Source: a virus. Taken from it: 37,018 nucleotides of DNA. The number at the start of each line of letters is the position of its first letter. Position 1 is the stretch's first letter. Under the pieces are notes generated by a model, which was not told where the DNA came from, did not search any database, and saw only the letters and a program-made list of their open reading frames with translations. Positions 7,063 through 14,583 of the stretch are shown here, piece after piece. A program made the position numbers and the translations under genes. Location of the stretch: positions 1 to 37,018 of the IMG/VR virus record IMGVR_UViG_3300030333_004126; one strand, written 5' to 3'.

Positions 7063-7308
7063 ATGCCTAGTCAAACAACACCAGTATTCTACCTAGACAG
7101 TTTTACAAGAGGTAGAGTTACTCAACTTAATGTATCAGATTACGCTACATTAGGTGCTTTATTAGAGGCTGAAAACATTTCAATGGCTAACGCTGTTATA
7201 ATGTTTAAAGACAAAAATGGAAACTCTAAAAATGTAGCAGCTAATACTGCTATAGAAGAAGGTGATTCTATTGATGTACAAAATGCATCTAATAAAAGTG
7301 GTAAATAA
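7063..7308 (+). CDS. Ubiquitin-like beta-grasp protein (Ubl)
   Basis: 81 residues from ATG 7063, with an AAGAAAGGA SD site 9 bases upstream. The predicted order is strand (VFYLDS), strand (RVTQLNVSD), helix (ATLGALLEAENI), strand (AVIMFKD) and a final NTAIEEGDSIDVQNA. This fits the compact beta-grasp fold of ThiS/MoaD and of the prokaryotic ubiquitin-like proteins, where GDxI/V before the last strand is typical. The tail is NKSGK, so the Gly is followed by one Lys rather than being terminal. Neighbouring E2-, JAB- and E1-like genes support a conjugated modifier rather than a sulfur carrier. Conjugation would probably require removal of the last Lys, for which the JAB protein is the obvious candidate. 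Family assignment is from pattern and context and needs a profile search. Confidence 0.72.
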   Translation: MPSQTTPVFYLDSFTRGRVTQLNVSDYATLGALLEAENISMANAVIMFKDKNGNSKNVAANTAIEEGDSIDVQNASNKSGK

Positions 7309-7317
7309 CCATTAACC

Positions 7318-7400
7318 ATTAAAAGAGAGGTATGGGAACAGTATGTATAATCGCTGTGTAATAAGTCCTACTAAGACATCTAGCGCACCTCTCTTTTAAT
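7318..7400 (+). ncRNA. Stem-closed structured element D between Ubl and E2 genes
   Basis: ATTAAAAGAGAGGT (7318-7331) pairs perfectly over 14 bases with ACCTCTCTTTTAAT (7387-7400). The 55-base interior holds ACAG/CTGT around TATGTATAATCG, and GTC/GAC with a 7-base loop inside AAGTCCTACTAAGACATCTAGC, which matches element A. It fills the gap between the Ubl stop and the E2 SD site. It could set the ratio of the small Ubl to the enzymes, for example by terminating or processing the transcript; no long T-run follows. Confidence 0.5.
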
Positions 7401-7422
7401 ACAAAGAGAAAAGAGGTAACAA

Positions 7423-8976
7423 TTGAAAGAACAATTAATAGAATTATTAAATACACTCTTCCAAAGAGACAATCAAGCTATTACTGATATAGTAGAAAAG
7501 TTTGATTATAAAGAGGAAGATTATGTAAGACCACCTGAAAATGTAGAAGAATTAGCTGAAAGTTTATTAGAAATAAACCAACCAGATATAAATTGTGCAT
7601 TCAGTCACGGTCATATTCATGCAGAAGAGACAAAAAGCAATGGCTTAAAATTACCAGAAGGTACTGTTGAGCTATGGTTCAAGTTCTTTGATGTAAGAAC
7701 AAAAAGAAAAAAGATATTTAGAACAGGTGATTATTATATGAGATTAATAAACACAGGTTTTGATAAATGGAATTGGTTATTTTATATTAAACTACCAAAA
7801 GTAGATGGAGAAACACTTATAACTGAATATGCTTTAGCACAGCATCCTCATATAAGCAGAGGCCAAGCTTGTCTTGCGGGTATGGAAACAGGTATAAGAG
7901 CATCTATAAATAACTATAATTTTAATGGATTTTTATGGAGAATGAGAACATTCTTAGATTCATGGAATTTTAGAAGTCCACATCATATGCCTGAAAGATT
8001 TGAATATCCTAGGATATTTAAATATGATGATATTAAAATAATGTTTGATAAAATAGGAGAAAGTGGTAATCGTGTAATGCGAATGAATAGATGGTCATTA
8101 GACCATAATGCTATAGGTTATCAACTTGATTCATTAATGCTAACTTCAGCAAGAAAGAAAGCATACGACCCTGAACCTGCTTCTAGAGCTTTATATCATT
8201 TAAATGTTGGCACACATTATTTAGATGGAGATAAAGTAGAATACAGCAGAATAAATAACTCTCATAATATATTATATAATTTAGCTCATTGGATAGAAGA
8301 GCATATAAATAATACTGAAGGGTTAACTATGAAAGAACTATTAGTTCTTGCTCATTATATGGTGAATAACTTTATAGCAAAAGCTAAAATAGTATCTATA
8401 GATGTTCATGGTGTATGGACAGATAATCATTCTAATATGTCAGCAAGTTGGTATAGAGCTGTTGAATCTTGGTATCATTATAGAGATACGATAAATGAAA
8501 AACAAACTGCGTTTAGTACAAAACATAGTTCTTATTTATGGTATTTAAATAAACAAGAAGACAATCCTGATAGTTGGGAACAATGTAGAGATATGATTAA
8601 TGAAATACATTCTATAAGAGATTCAGCTGAAAACTATAGGAATGATTTAGAATATGATGAACCATCTTTTACTAGAGTTAGAAGAACTGTCTTTAATGAA
8701 TTAACAGGAATTTTCAAAGATTTAAATGATATTGAATTTGAAAATGAAAGTGAATTTATAAGATGGGTAGATGGATGGATATTAGATGCTGGTAATTCAA
8801 GTAATATAGATGATATAATGAACAAATATCAAGAAAGATTTTTAGAAATAAAGAAAACTCTTGATGGAATTTACAATGAACTAATAATAGAATATCACGA
8901 AACAGAGCTAAGGAGGCTTACAAATGGCAAAGAAAGAAGACAACATACAGTGCAGATTGAAAATCTCAATCTATAA
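7423..8976 (+). CDS. E2-like ubiquitin-conjugating protein with long C-terminal extension
   Basis: 517 residues from a TTG start preceded by AAGAGGT; no better ATG is nearby. An E2-type core lies at about residues 40-190. The active-site phrase is HPHISRGQACL: H141-P142-H143, G147 and Cys150 match the eukaryotic E2 pattern HPN-x4-G-x-ICL. It is followed by a helix and FLDSWNFRSPHHMPE, which resembles the LLxxPNxxSP region of E2 proteins. Known prokaryotic E2 families (Prok-E2 A-E, including the PRTRC B type) occur beside JAB and ThiF genes, as here. The remaining 320 residues are mostly helical, rich in Trp, Tyr and His and unrecognised; they could bind the substrate. The gene overlaps the JAB gene by 53 bases, implying coupled expression. 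Confidence 0.78.
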   Translation: MKEQLIELLNTLFQRDNQAITDIVEKFDYKEEDYVRPPENVEELAESLLEINQPDINCAFSHGHIHAEETKSNGLKLPEGTVELWFKFFDVRTKRKKIFRTGDYYMRLINTGFDKWNWLFYIKLPKVDGETLITEYALAQHPHISRGQACLAGMETGIRASINNYNFNGFLWRMRTFLDSWNFRSPHHMPERFEYPRIFKYDDIKIMFDKIGESGNRVMRMNRWSLDHNAIGYQLDSLMLTSARKKAYDPEPASRALYHLNVGTHYLDGDKVEYSRINNSHNILYNLAHWIEEHINNTEGLTMKELLVLAHYMVNNFIAKAKIVSIDVHGVWTDNHSNMSASWYRAVESWYHYRDTINEKQTAFSTKHSSYLWYLNKQEDNPDSWEQCRDMINEIHSIRDSAENYRNDLEYDEPSFTRVRRTVFNELTGIFKDLNDIEFENESEFIRWVDGWILDAGNSSNIDDIMNKYQERFLEIKKTLDGIYNELIIEYHETELRRLTNGKERRQHTVQIENLNL

Positions 8977-9805
8977 AAAGATAAAACATTTACTAATGTT
9001 ATATCCAAGCACAGAATGGTCTGGAGTTGCTTTTTATAAAAAGATAAATCCAGATAAATTTGGTTATGCAACTAAATGGGAACTTGTAGCATTTTATCCT
9101 ATTGATTTAGGTAGTAGTGCTGCTACTGAATTTAGTGGTGAAGACCAAATAGAAATGATTCAGAAAGCTTATGCTAAAAATCCTAAACTAAAAGAATGTT
9201 ATAAAGGTTTGATACATAGTCATCATAATTTAGGTGGCGGAGCATTCTTTAGTGGGACTGATAGAGGACATATGGAAGAAAACGCTAATCAGTGTGGTTA
9301 TCCATCTTTAGTAGTAGCTGATGATAAAACTGGTAGTCCTTTTGCATTTTCATTTAGTTGGTTAGACCAAATGGGTAAAGTGCATTGGACTGAAGAAGAT
9401 AAAGGATATGTGTGTATTGACTATTCTGATTATAAACCTTCAGGTTTATTTGAAGAATGCCTTGATTCTTTAGAGAAGCAAAAGAAAAAGAAGGCTGCTA
9501 ACACACCTATGATTTATTATAATGGTCGTCAAGGTAGTTTGTTTAATACTGGCACATACAATAGAATGAGCTTGTATCAACCAACTACTAATGAATGGAC
9601 TGATGATTACTCAGATGATATAAAAGATAAAAAGTATCAAAAACTTCTAAAGAAATTTAGAGAAGCTGATGCTATTTATTTTGATTCTGATTTTCATCAA
9701 GACCCTGATTATGATAAAAAGAAACAAAATGCTGTTGATGCTGAATCTAAACTTGATGCATATTGTAGAGAAAAAGGCTACAATCAAGAGTTAGGATGGG
9801 TATAA
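8924..9805 (+). CDS. JAB/JAMM (MPN+) metalloprotease
   Basis: 293 residues; the start is fixed by AAGGAGG upstream and lies inside the end of the E2 gene. The zinc-protease motif is complete: Glu31 (STEWSGVAFY), His98-Ser-His100, then Ser110-Gly-Thr-Asp113 (HSHHNLGGGAFFSGTD). The spacing between the second His and Ser is nine residues instead of the usual seven because of a GG insertion. JAMM enzymes cleave isopeptide or peptide bonds after a Ubl C-terminal Gly. In this cassette it probably matures the Ubl precursor, reverses conjugation, or both. The C-terminal 120 residues are Tyr- and Asp-rich and unrecognised. Its stop abuts the E1 gene start with no gap. There is no sign of a tail-associated NlpC domain, which argues against a phage tail-assembly JAB. 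Confidence 0.92.
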   Translation: MAKKEDNIQCRLKISIYKKIKHLLMLYPSTEWSGVAFYKKINPDKFGYATKWELVAFYPIDLGSSAATEFSGEDQIEMIQKAYAKNPKLKECYKGLIHSHHNLGGGAFFSGTDRGHMEENANQCGYPSLVVADDKTGSPFAFSFSWLDQMGKVHWTEEDKGYVCIDYSDYKPSGLFEECLDSLEKQKKKKAANTPMIYYNGRQGSLFNTGTYNRMSLYQPTTNEWTDDYSDDIKDKKYQKLLKKFREADAIYFDSDFHQDPDYDKKKQNAVDAESKLDAYCREKGYNQELGWV

Positions 9806-10555
9806 ATGGCAGATAGATTCTTAAGGAACAAAGACCTAATTGACCAAAAGAATCTTGAAGAGCTTACAATTATAGGAGCTGGTGGTGTAGGGTCCGCGCT
9901 AATACTATCAGCTGCTATAATGGGCTTTAAAAAGATTCATGTATGGGACTTTGATGTACTTGAAGAACATAATTTAAGTACTACAATGTATCCATCTAGT
10001 TATTTAGGTGAATCAAAAACAGAAGCAGCTAAAGCTATGGTAAAATACTTTGGTTGTGAAACAGAAATAATTGAACATGATAGGTTTGGCTATATGGATA
10101 GCTTAACACCATGTACAATGATGGCTCCAGATAATATGGAAGTTAGAAAAATGGTATATATGAATTGGATACGTACACCAAACAGGAAAGTTCTTGTAGA
10201 TGGACGTATGGGTGCATTGTCAATGGATATTCACACTATTGACGCACTTCATGACAATTATATGAGTAATTGGAAACCAAGTAGAGATATACCTGATTTA
10301 CCTTGTACTGCAAAACATACAATATTTACAGCTAATATAATAGCTGGCATAATGTTGTCACAGATATTTAATGTCTTGCATCAAAGGTCATATTATTCGT
10401 ACATTTGGAAGTCGTTAGCACCGTATATGACTAAAGAATACGGTAAAGTAAACCCTTTAATTAAGGAGAATAACAGTGATAAAGAAAGAGAAACGCAAAC
10501 CAGTGTCTCTCAATCCCAAAGTACTTCTATTATACGGAGCACCCAAAGTAGGTAA
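9806..10555 (+). CDS. E1/ThiF-like Ubl-activating enzyme
   Basis: 249 residues. A Rossmann-type ATP site is clear: GAGGVGS at residues 24-30, then VWDFDVLEEHNL (Asp48, Asp50, Asn56) and Lys71 in ESKTEA. This is the ThiF/MoeB/E1 adenylation signature. The usual Arg after Asn (NxxRQ) is replaced by Thr (NLSTT), which may alter the mechanism. Cys167 in DLPCTAKH, ahead of the helix TANIIAGIMLSQ, is in the place of the catalytic or thioester cysteine region and is the best candidate. No rhodanese or second domain is present. The enzyme would adenylate the C-terminus of the Ubl and pass it to the E2. The last 27 codons overlap the Sak4-like gene in another frame. Confidence 0.92.
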   Translation: MADRFLRNKDLIDQKNLEELTIIGAGGVGSALILSAAIMGFKKIHVWDFDVLEEHNLSTTMYPSSYLGESKTEAAKAMVKYFGCETEIIEHDRFGYMDSLTPCTMMAPDNMEVRKMVYMNWIRTPNRKVLVDGRMGALSMDIHTIDALHDNYMSNWKPSRDIPDLPCTAKHTIFTANIIAGIMLSQIFNVLHQRSYYSYIWKSLAPYMTKEYGKVNPLIKENNSDKERETQTSVSQSQSTSIIRSTQSR

Positions 10556-11147
10556 AACTACTATGCTCTCAAAACTAGAAGACTGTTTGATTGTAGATAC
10601 TGAAAAAGGTACAAATATGCTTGAAGCATATGTACAAGAAGTAAATAACCGAGAAGAGTTAATCCAAACTCTTAAAGATGCTATGGAAGGTCACGATTTT
10701 AAATACATAGCTATAGATACTATCGATAAAGTTGTAGAATGGGCTGAAAAGGCTGTTTGTGCAGAATATGAAGTAGCATCTATTGCTGATTTAACATTCG
10801 GAAAAGGTTATGCGTTAGCTCGTGAGAAAGTAATGAATACTATCAATGCTTTTAGAGACTGTTGTGACCATTTAATTATCGTTGGACACAGAAAGGTTGC
10901 TAGGGCAGTCATAGATGGCAAAGCCCTAGTTGAACCTGAATCTTTAGATATAACTGGTAAGCTGAAGAATTTGATTATGTCAGATTGTGATGCTATCGGT
11001 TATGTCTTAAGAGAAGACGATAAACTAATGGTTTCATTCAAAGCAGATGAATCTATAGAAGCAGGTAGTAGATGTGAACACTTACGTGGCCAATGCATAG
11101 AATTTGATTGGTCTAACATATACAAAAAAGAAAGTGAAGGTAAATAA
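10476..11147 (+). CDS. Sak4-like RecA-fold recombination ATPase
   Basis: 223 residues from a GTG start with AAGGAG seven bases upstream. Walker A is GAPKVGKTT (residues 21-29), and the hydrophobic strand ending in Asp81 (YIAIDTIDK) is Walker B. IIVGHRK follows as a sensor-like strand. Length and motifs fit the phage AAA_24/Sak4 family, single-strand annealing or recombination ATPases that act with a phage SSB. The next gene, one base after the stop, is of the type that usually accompanies Sak4. The gene overlaps the E1 gene by 80 bases, so it follows the conjugation cassette on the same transcript. Confidence 0.8.
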   Translation: MIKKEKRKPVSLNPKVLLLYGAPKVGKTTMLSKLEDCLIVDTEKGTNMLEAYVQEVNNREELIQTLKDAMEGHDFKYIAIDTIDKVVEWAEKAVCAEYEVASIADLTFGKGYALAREKVMNTINAFRDCCDHLIIVGHRKVARAVIDGKALVEPESLDITGKLKNLIMSDCDAIGYVLREDDKLMVSFKADESIEAGSRCEHLRGQCIEFDWSNIYKKESEGK

Positions 11148-11759
11148 ATGGCAATATTCAGGCCAAAAGGAACAAGTAGTGGTTCTAACTTTTATGGTAT
11201 AACAGAGATAGCTTTAATGGGTTTTGAAGATAAATCTTCAGAATTTGAATGGGCTGATGTATATCTTGATGTTGAAATAAAACAAAAAGGTAGTGATTAT
11301 ACTAAACAGTTAAGAATAACAGGTAATCTTGAAAAAGATGCTAATGGTAAAATAACTGGTGGAAATGCATTAAAAAGAATTTATGGATTCTTTGATGTAA
11401 TAGATGAAAAATCAGGATTAAATGTAGATGGTGAATGGGAAGATGCAGAAGGCAATAAAATTGCTGGTATAGCTGCACAATTAAACCAAGGTCACGCTGC
11501 ATTAGTAATGCCTGACCAAGAGCCAGATTATAACTATTTAGCATATGTTTATAAAGAGAAACCTAAAACTCCTGGAGCTAAAGTTTATTCTAGAGTATTT
11601 TATAGAATACAAAAGAATGATGAAGATGGAAGAAGAAAGCTTGAGGAAGATGTTAAATGGTTCAAATCAAAAGGCTTTATAAAAGAAGCTAGTGAATCAG
11701 ATATGGCTACACCTGAACAGACTGTAGAAATGTCTTCAAGTGGTATTGGAAACTTATAG
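11148..11759 (+). CDS. Putative ssDNA-binding protein, Sak4 companion
   Basis: 203 residues, starting directly after the Sak4 stop with AAGTGAAGG upstream. The N-terminal 150 residues look beta-rich (FEWADVYLDVEIKQKG, YTKQLRITGNL, ALVMPDQEPDYNYLAYVYKE), as in an OB-fold protein. The acidic, Ser-rich tail (SDMATPEQTVEMSSSGIGNL) resembles the disordered acidic tip of SSB proteins that recruits partners. Proteins of this size and position follow Sak4 in many phages. The SSB role is inferred from context and composition. The stop overlaps the primase GTG start (TAGTG). Confidence 0.6.
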   Translation: MAIFRPKGTSSGSNFYGITEIALMGFEDKSSEFEWADVYLDVEIKQKGSDYTKQLRITGNLEKDANGKITGGNALKRIYGFFDVIDEKSGLNVDGEWEDAEGNKIAGIAAQLNQGHAALVMPDQEPDYNYLAYVYKEKPKTPGAKVYSRVFYRIQKNDEDGRRKLEEDVKWFKSKGFIKEASESDMATPEQTVEMSSSGIGNL

Positions 11760-13537
11760 TGCACGACTATGTTGAAATAGCAGTAGGTAGCCCTCGTCAC
11801 AGAGGGCGACTTATTGCAAAGAAAGATTTAGTCAACTATATTAAATCTGATACACCATTATTTAGGTCAGTTTATTTATATACTAAACAAGCAGTAGATT
11901 ATGCCGAATCAAACGGTGGGCTAAAGAATTACTTTGGCGAAAGAAGTATAGACTGGATATTGTTAGATATAGATAAATCAGGTAATAGTGATGAATATAC
12001 ATTAGAAAAAGCAAGAAATATAGTATACAGATTAGATGACTTAGGTGTCGATAAAGATAGCGCAATACAGGCATACTTTAGCGGCAGTGGTTATCATCTG
12101 GCTTTACCTAATAGTATATTTAACTTTCCAAGTAGTGATAATATACATTACTTGGTAAAAGGGACATTAAAGGGAATTTTTGGAAATGATATAGATAGTT
12201 CAATATTTATGAGAACTGGAATATATCGTGTTCAGCACACAATAAATAAAAAAACTAACTTACATAAGATACCATTAACAGTTGCAGAGTTATTAAATAA
12301 AGATGCACAAACAATACAAGAATGGGCTAAAGAACCTAGGCTTGATTATGGTTACAGTGAATTAGTTGGAAATGGTGAGCTAGAAGACAAAATTGTACGA
12401 AAAGCTCCTAGAATGACCCAAATAAGCAAAGTAGTTGAACCAAGGGACGTCATCCCATGTGTACAAGAAATGTTGACAAATGGGCCCCAAGAGGGCAATA
12501 GAAACCAAACGCTTATAAGAATAGCGTCACATTTCTTTAGACATGGTATACCCTCAGAATATGCAAAAACCGCTATTTTACACTGGAATAATAACAGTTT
12601 AAATGAAAATAGTGTGGTCGAAAAGGTTGAGTATGTTTATAATAGAGGCTATAGATTTGGTTGTCAAGATGAAATAATGTTAAAGCATTGTAAAACTAGA
12701 TGCATACATTTCAAAAGAAAAGACTACTTAATAGATGTTATGAGTTCAGATGATTTACAAGCAAAGCTAGAGGAAAGAATGTCAGCAGATTTTGCAGGAC
12801 GTTCATTACCTTTATCTGAAATGTTAGGTGTTAAAGAATCTGACACAGAGATATATCCAGGTGAGTTAGTTACTATATTTGGACCAACAGGTTCAAGTAA
12901 AACTACACTTGCTCAGAATATAGCTTTAGGTGTCGATTTTGCTAGTGATGATATTAATCCTGATTGGCAAATACCTACACTATATTTATCTTTAGAGTTA
13001 TCAGCTTGGTATATGCATAGACGTAATATGCAAATAGTATCAGGTTTAACAAAAGAAGAGATAAATGACAATCCTAAAGATGTTTATAAAAACAATAAGG
13101 ATAAGTTAAATCATATGGTAATTCAAACAATACCTCCTACATTGGAGCAAATACAAGCAAAGGTTAAAGAATTAAGACCAGCTTTAGTAATAGTGGATTA
13201 TATAGATTTAGTTGAAACTCCACCTCACGTTAGAGGAGAGTATGAACAAATTAAATATATATCACACTCACTATCATCTATGGCTGTTAATAACGATTTA
13301 ATTATAATTCAGGTATCCCAAGTATCTAGAGAGTATTCTAGAAACGAAGTTCTTGACTTATATGCTGGTAAAGGCTCTGGTGCAATAGAAAACGCATCAC
13401 GTAAAGTGATAGGCTTGAATGGTCAAGCTAATTCATCAAATAAAACACTTGAAGTATTAAAGAATACTGATGGTGAATTGTTTAAAACTGAATTAGAATG
13501 GCAACCAAGCTTTAGATTAAGGAGAAGGTATGATTAA
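11759..13537 (+). CDS. AEP primase-DnaB-type helicase fusion
   Basis: 592 residues from GTG 11759. The N-terminal primase domain (about 1-215) has the archaeo-eukaryotic primase motifs: DxD at Asp70/Asp72 (WILLDIDKS), SGSGYH (108-113) and a later D-x-R-K region (DSSIFMRTGIYRVQHTINKK). Residues 225-320 form a helical linker with Cys302, Cys311 and Cys315. The C-terminal RecA/DnaB-type ATPase has Walker A GPTGSSKTT (375-383), Walker B ALVIVDY (Asp480) and a Gln-containing strand IIIQVSQVSRE. Such proteins make primers and unwind DNA at the phage fork. It is the core of the replication module. The stop lies inside the following small gene. Confidence 0.88.
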   Translation: MHDYVEIAVGSPRHRGRLIAKKDLVNYIKSDTPLFRSVYLYTKQAVDYAESNGGLKNYFGERSIDWILLDIDKSGNSDEYTLEKARNIVYRLDDLGVDKDSAIQAYFSGSGYHLALPNSIFNFPSSDNIHYLVKGTLKGIFGNDIDSSIFMRTGIYRVQHTINKKTNLHKIPLTVAELLNKDAQTIQEWAKEPRLDYGYSELVGNGELEDKIVRKAPRMTQISKVVEPRDVIPCVQEMLTNGPQEGNRNQTLIRIASHFFRHGIPSEYAKTAILHWNNNSLNENSVVEKVEYVYNRGYRFGCQDEIMLKHCKTRCIHFKRKDYLIDVMSSDDLQAKLEERMSADFAGRSLPLSEMLGVKESDTEIYPGELVTIFGPTGSSKTTLAQNIALGVDFASDDINPDWQIPTLYLSLELSAWYMHRRNMQIVSGLTKEEINDNPKDVYKNNKDKLNHMVIQTIPPTLEQIQAKVKELRPALVIVDYIDLVETPPHVRGEYEQIKYISHSLSSMAVNNDLIIIQVSQVSREYSRNEVLDLYAGKGSGAIENASRKVIGLNGQANSSNKTLEVLKNTDGELFKTELEWQPSFRLRRRYD

Positions 13538-13751
13538 CCTTTTAAAAACAAATAACGAAATAGGGATAAATTTATTTAATTTATTCATATTTAAAATAGG
13601 CGCAAGTAGAGGCTTAATGGTAGATACAATTGGTATAACAATTAATATATTTAAATTTACTATAGGTCTTTATTTGGGAAAGGAAAGTAAAAATGGCAAA
13701 AAAGTCAAAGAGGGTTTCAAAGAGCAAAAAAATAATGATGCACTTGCTTAA
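13530..13751 (+). CDS. Small putative membrane protein
   Basis: 73 residues; AAGGAGAAGGT sits just before the ATG, which overlaps the primase-helicase end by 8 bases. Hydrophobic stretches INLFNLFIFKIGA and ITINIFKFTIGLYLG suggest one or two short membrane helices or a membrane-associated amphipathic protein, followed by a basic tail. The last 59 bases overlap the HTH gene in another frame. The strong SD site favours a real gene; the function is unknown. Confidence 0.5.
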   Translation: MINLLKTNNEIGINLFNLFIFKIGASRGLMVDTIGITINIFKFTIGLYLGKESKNGKKVKEGFKEQKNNDALA

Positions 13752-13938
13752 AGGTAAAACTTTAAATCAAGCACAAGCAGCTACATTATTTGGAGCTTGG
13801 AGATTATCAGCAGTTATACATAACTTGCGTAAAAAGGGCTTTGAAATAGATATGAAGCACAATACAAGAGGTAAGTATAAAGGGTTTGGTAGATACCAAA
13901 TGATAAAGACTCCTACTGGTCAAAAGATAGGTAAATAA
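13693..13938 (+). CDS. Small helix-turn-helix DNA-binding protein
   Basis: 81 residues with a GGAAAGG SD site. After a Lys/Ser-rich start, the segment LLKGKTLNQAQAATLFGAWRLSAVIHNLRKKGFEI forms a winged-helix/HTH pattern like the HTH_39-type domains of phages: a Thr-Leu-Asn-Gln-Ala helix, a turn at FGAWR, then a recognition helix with Arg-Leu and the Gly before the wing. It probably binds DNA as a phage regulator or replication accessory factor. It overlaps the preceding gene by 59 bases. Confidence 0.72.
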   Translation: MAKKSKRVSKSKKIMMHLLKGKTLNQAQAATLFGAWRLSAVIHNLRKKGFEIDMKHNTRGKYKGFGRYQMIKTPTGQKIGK

Positions 13939-13948
13939 CAAACTAGTT

Positions 13949-14425
13949 ATGAGTACTAATTCCAATAGGAAGTCGCGTAGTCCTAAAGAGTGGGAAGCGA
14001 AGTTTATGCGTAAACTTCGTCCTGCTCACGGGACACATGCTAAAAGAATGTTTCACAGGTTAATGAAAAAATCCTCTACTTTAAAATCTTCATTGAAGAA
14101 AAGAAGTAAAGAATATGAAGTGTCCTTTAATATATCATTAACAGAAATACGTGAAATGCTTTATTTAGCATACAACAGACCCTGTAAATACTGTAAAAAG
14201 AAGTTAGATGTAACAAACATGGTCTGTGACCATAAGCACCCTATATCATCTGGAGGAGGTTCGTTCAGGAAAAACCTTCAGATGATATGTGCATCTTGTA
14301 ACACTAAAAAAGGTCCACTTACTGATAAAGAGTATAGGACATTTATTAAATGGATTAGTAAACAGGATAAAAGAGTGCAGGATTACATCTTGAGAAAACT
14401 TGCAAAATCAGATGTATTTAATTAG
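13949..14425 (+). CDS. HNH endonuclease
   Basis: 158 residues. After a basic N-terminus, residues 78-124 have the zinc-stabilised HNH motif: Cys79-x2-Cys82, Asp94-His95, HPISSGG, Asn109-Leu and Cys114-x2-Cys117-Asn118. Catalytic His95 and the zinc cysteines are all present. It may be a free-standing homing-type endonuclease or a phage recombination/packaging nuclease. Its position among replication genes, far from where terminase genes would be, favours a homing or accessory role. No intron signature was found around it. Confidence 0.85.
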   Translation: MSTNSNRKSRSPKEWEAKFMRKLRPAHGTHAKRMFHRLMKKSSTLKSSLKKRSKEYEVSFNISLTEIREMLYLAYNRPCKYCKKKLDVTNMVCDHKHPISSGGGSFRKNLQMICASCNTKKGPLTDKEYRTFIKWISKQDKRVQDYILRKLAKSDVFN

Positions 14426-14433
14426 GAGATAAA

Positions 14434-14583
14434 ATGGGAGTTAATGATAGAAGAAAAGAAACGATGAATAGACTTAACAATAAGAGGAAACAAAGAATAT
14501 TAGACGCTACCAACAATGGTCGATGTTGGTGGATATATCAACAATTAATAGCTAACCCTAGACAAAACAGGACTAGTAAATGA
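14434..14583 (+). CDS. 49-residue basic protein
   Basis: ATG 14434 has a good TTAGGAG SD site and ends at TGA 14581-14583. The protein is Arg-, Asn- and Lys-rich (NDRRKETMNRLNNKRKQRILD) and has a C-terminal helix CWWIYQQLIANP. The charge suggests nucleic-acid binding, without a recognised family. Its stop overlaps the ATG of the next gene (ATGA), indicating a coupled chain of small genes. Confidence 0.5.
   Translation: MGVNDRRKETMNRLNNKRKQRILDATNNGRCWWIYQQLIANPRQNRTSK

Noticed and set aside
6884-7096. 70-residue plus-strand frame
   Set aside because: It lacks an SD site, runs through the structured block and overlaps the well-supported Ubl start.
6691-7400. tRNA or tRNA-like genes in the stem-closed elements
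   Set aside because: The arms have the wrong lengths, there is no GGTTCRAATCC-type T-arm, and the closing stems are too long.
7063-9805. Molybdopterin or thiamine sulfur-carrier system (MoaD/ThiS with MoeB/ThiF)
   Set aside because: No other cofactor-biosynthesis gene is present, while E2-like and JAB genes adjoin, which fits conjugation better.
8924-9805. Phage tail-assembly JAB/NlpC protein
   Set aside because: No NlpC/P60 domain is seen and the gene is in the replication operon, not among tail genes.
7063-10555. Full PRTRC plasmid system
   Set aside because: The ParB-like and other PRTRC genes are absent from the neighbourhood.
13949-14425. Intron-encoded homing endonuclease with its intron
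   Set aside because: The flanking genes are intact and no intron signature is visible.
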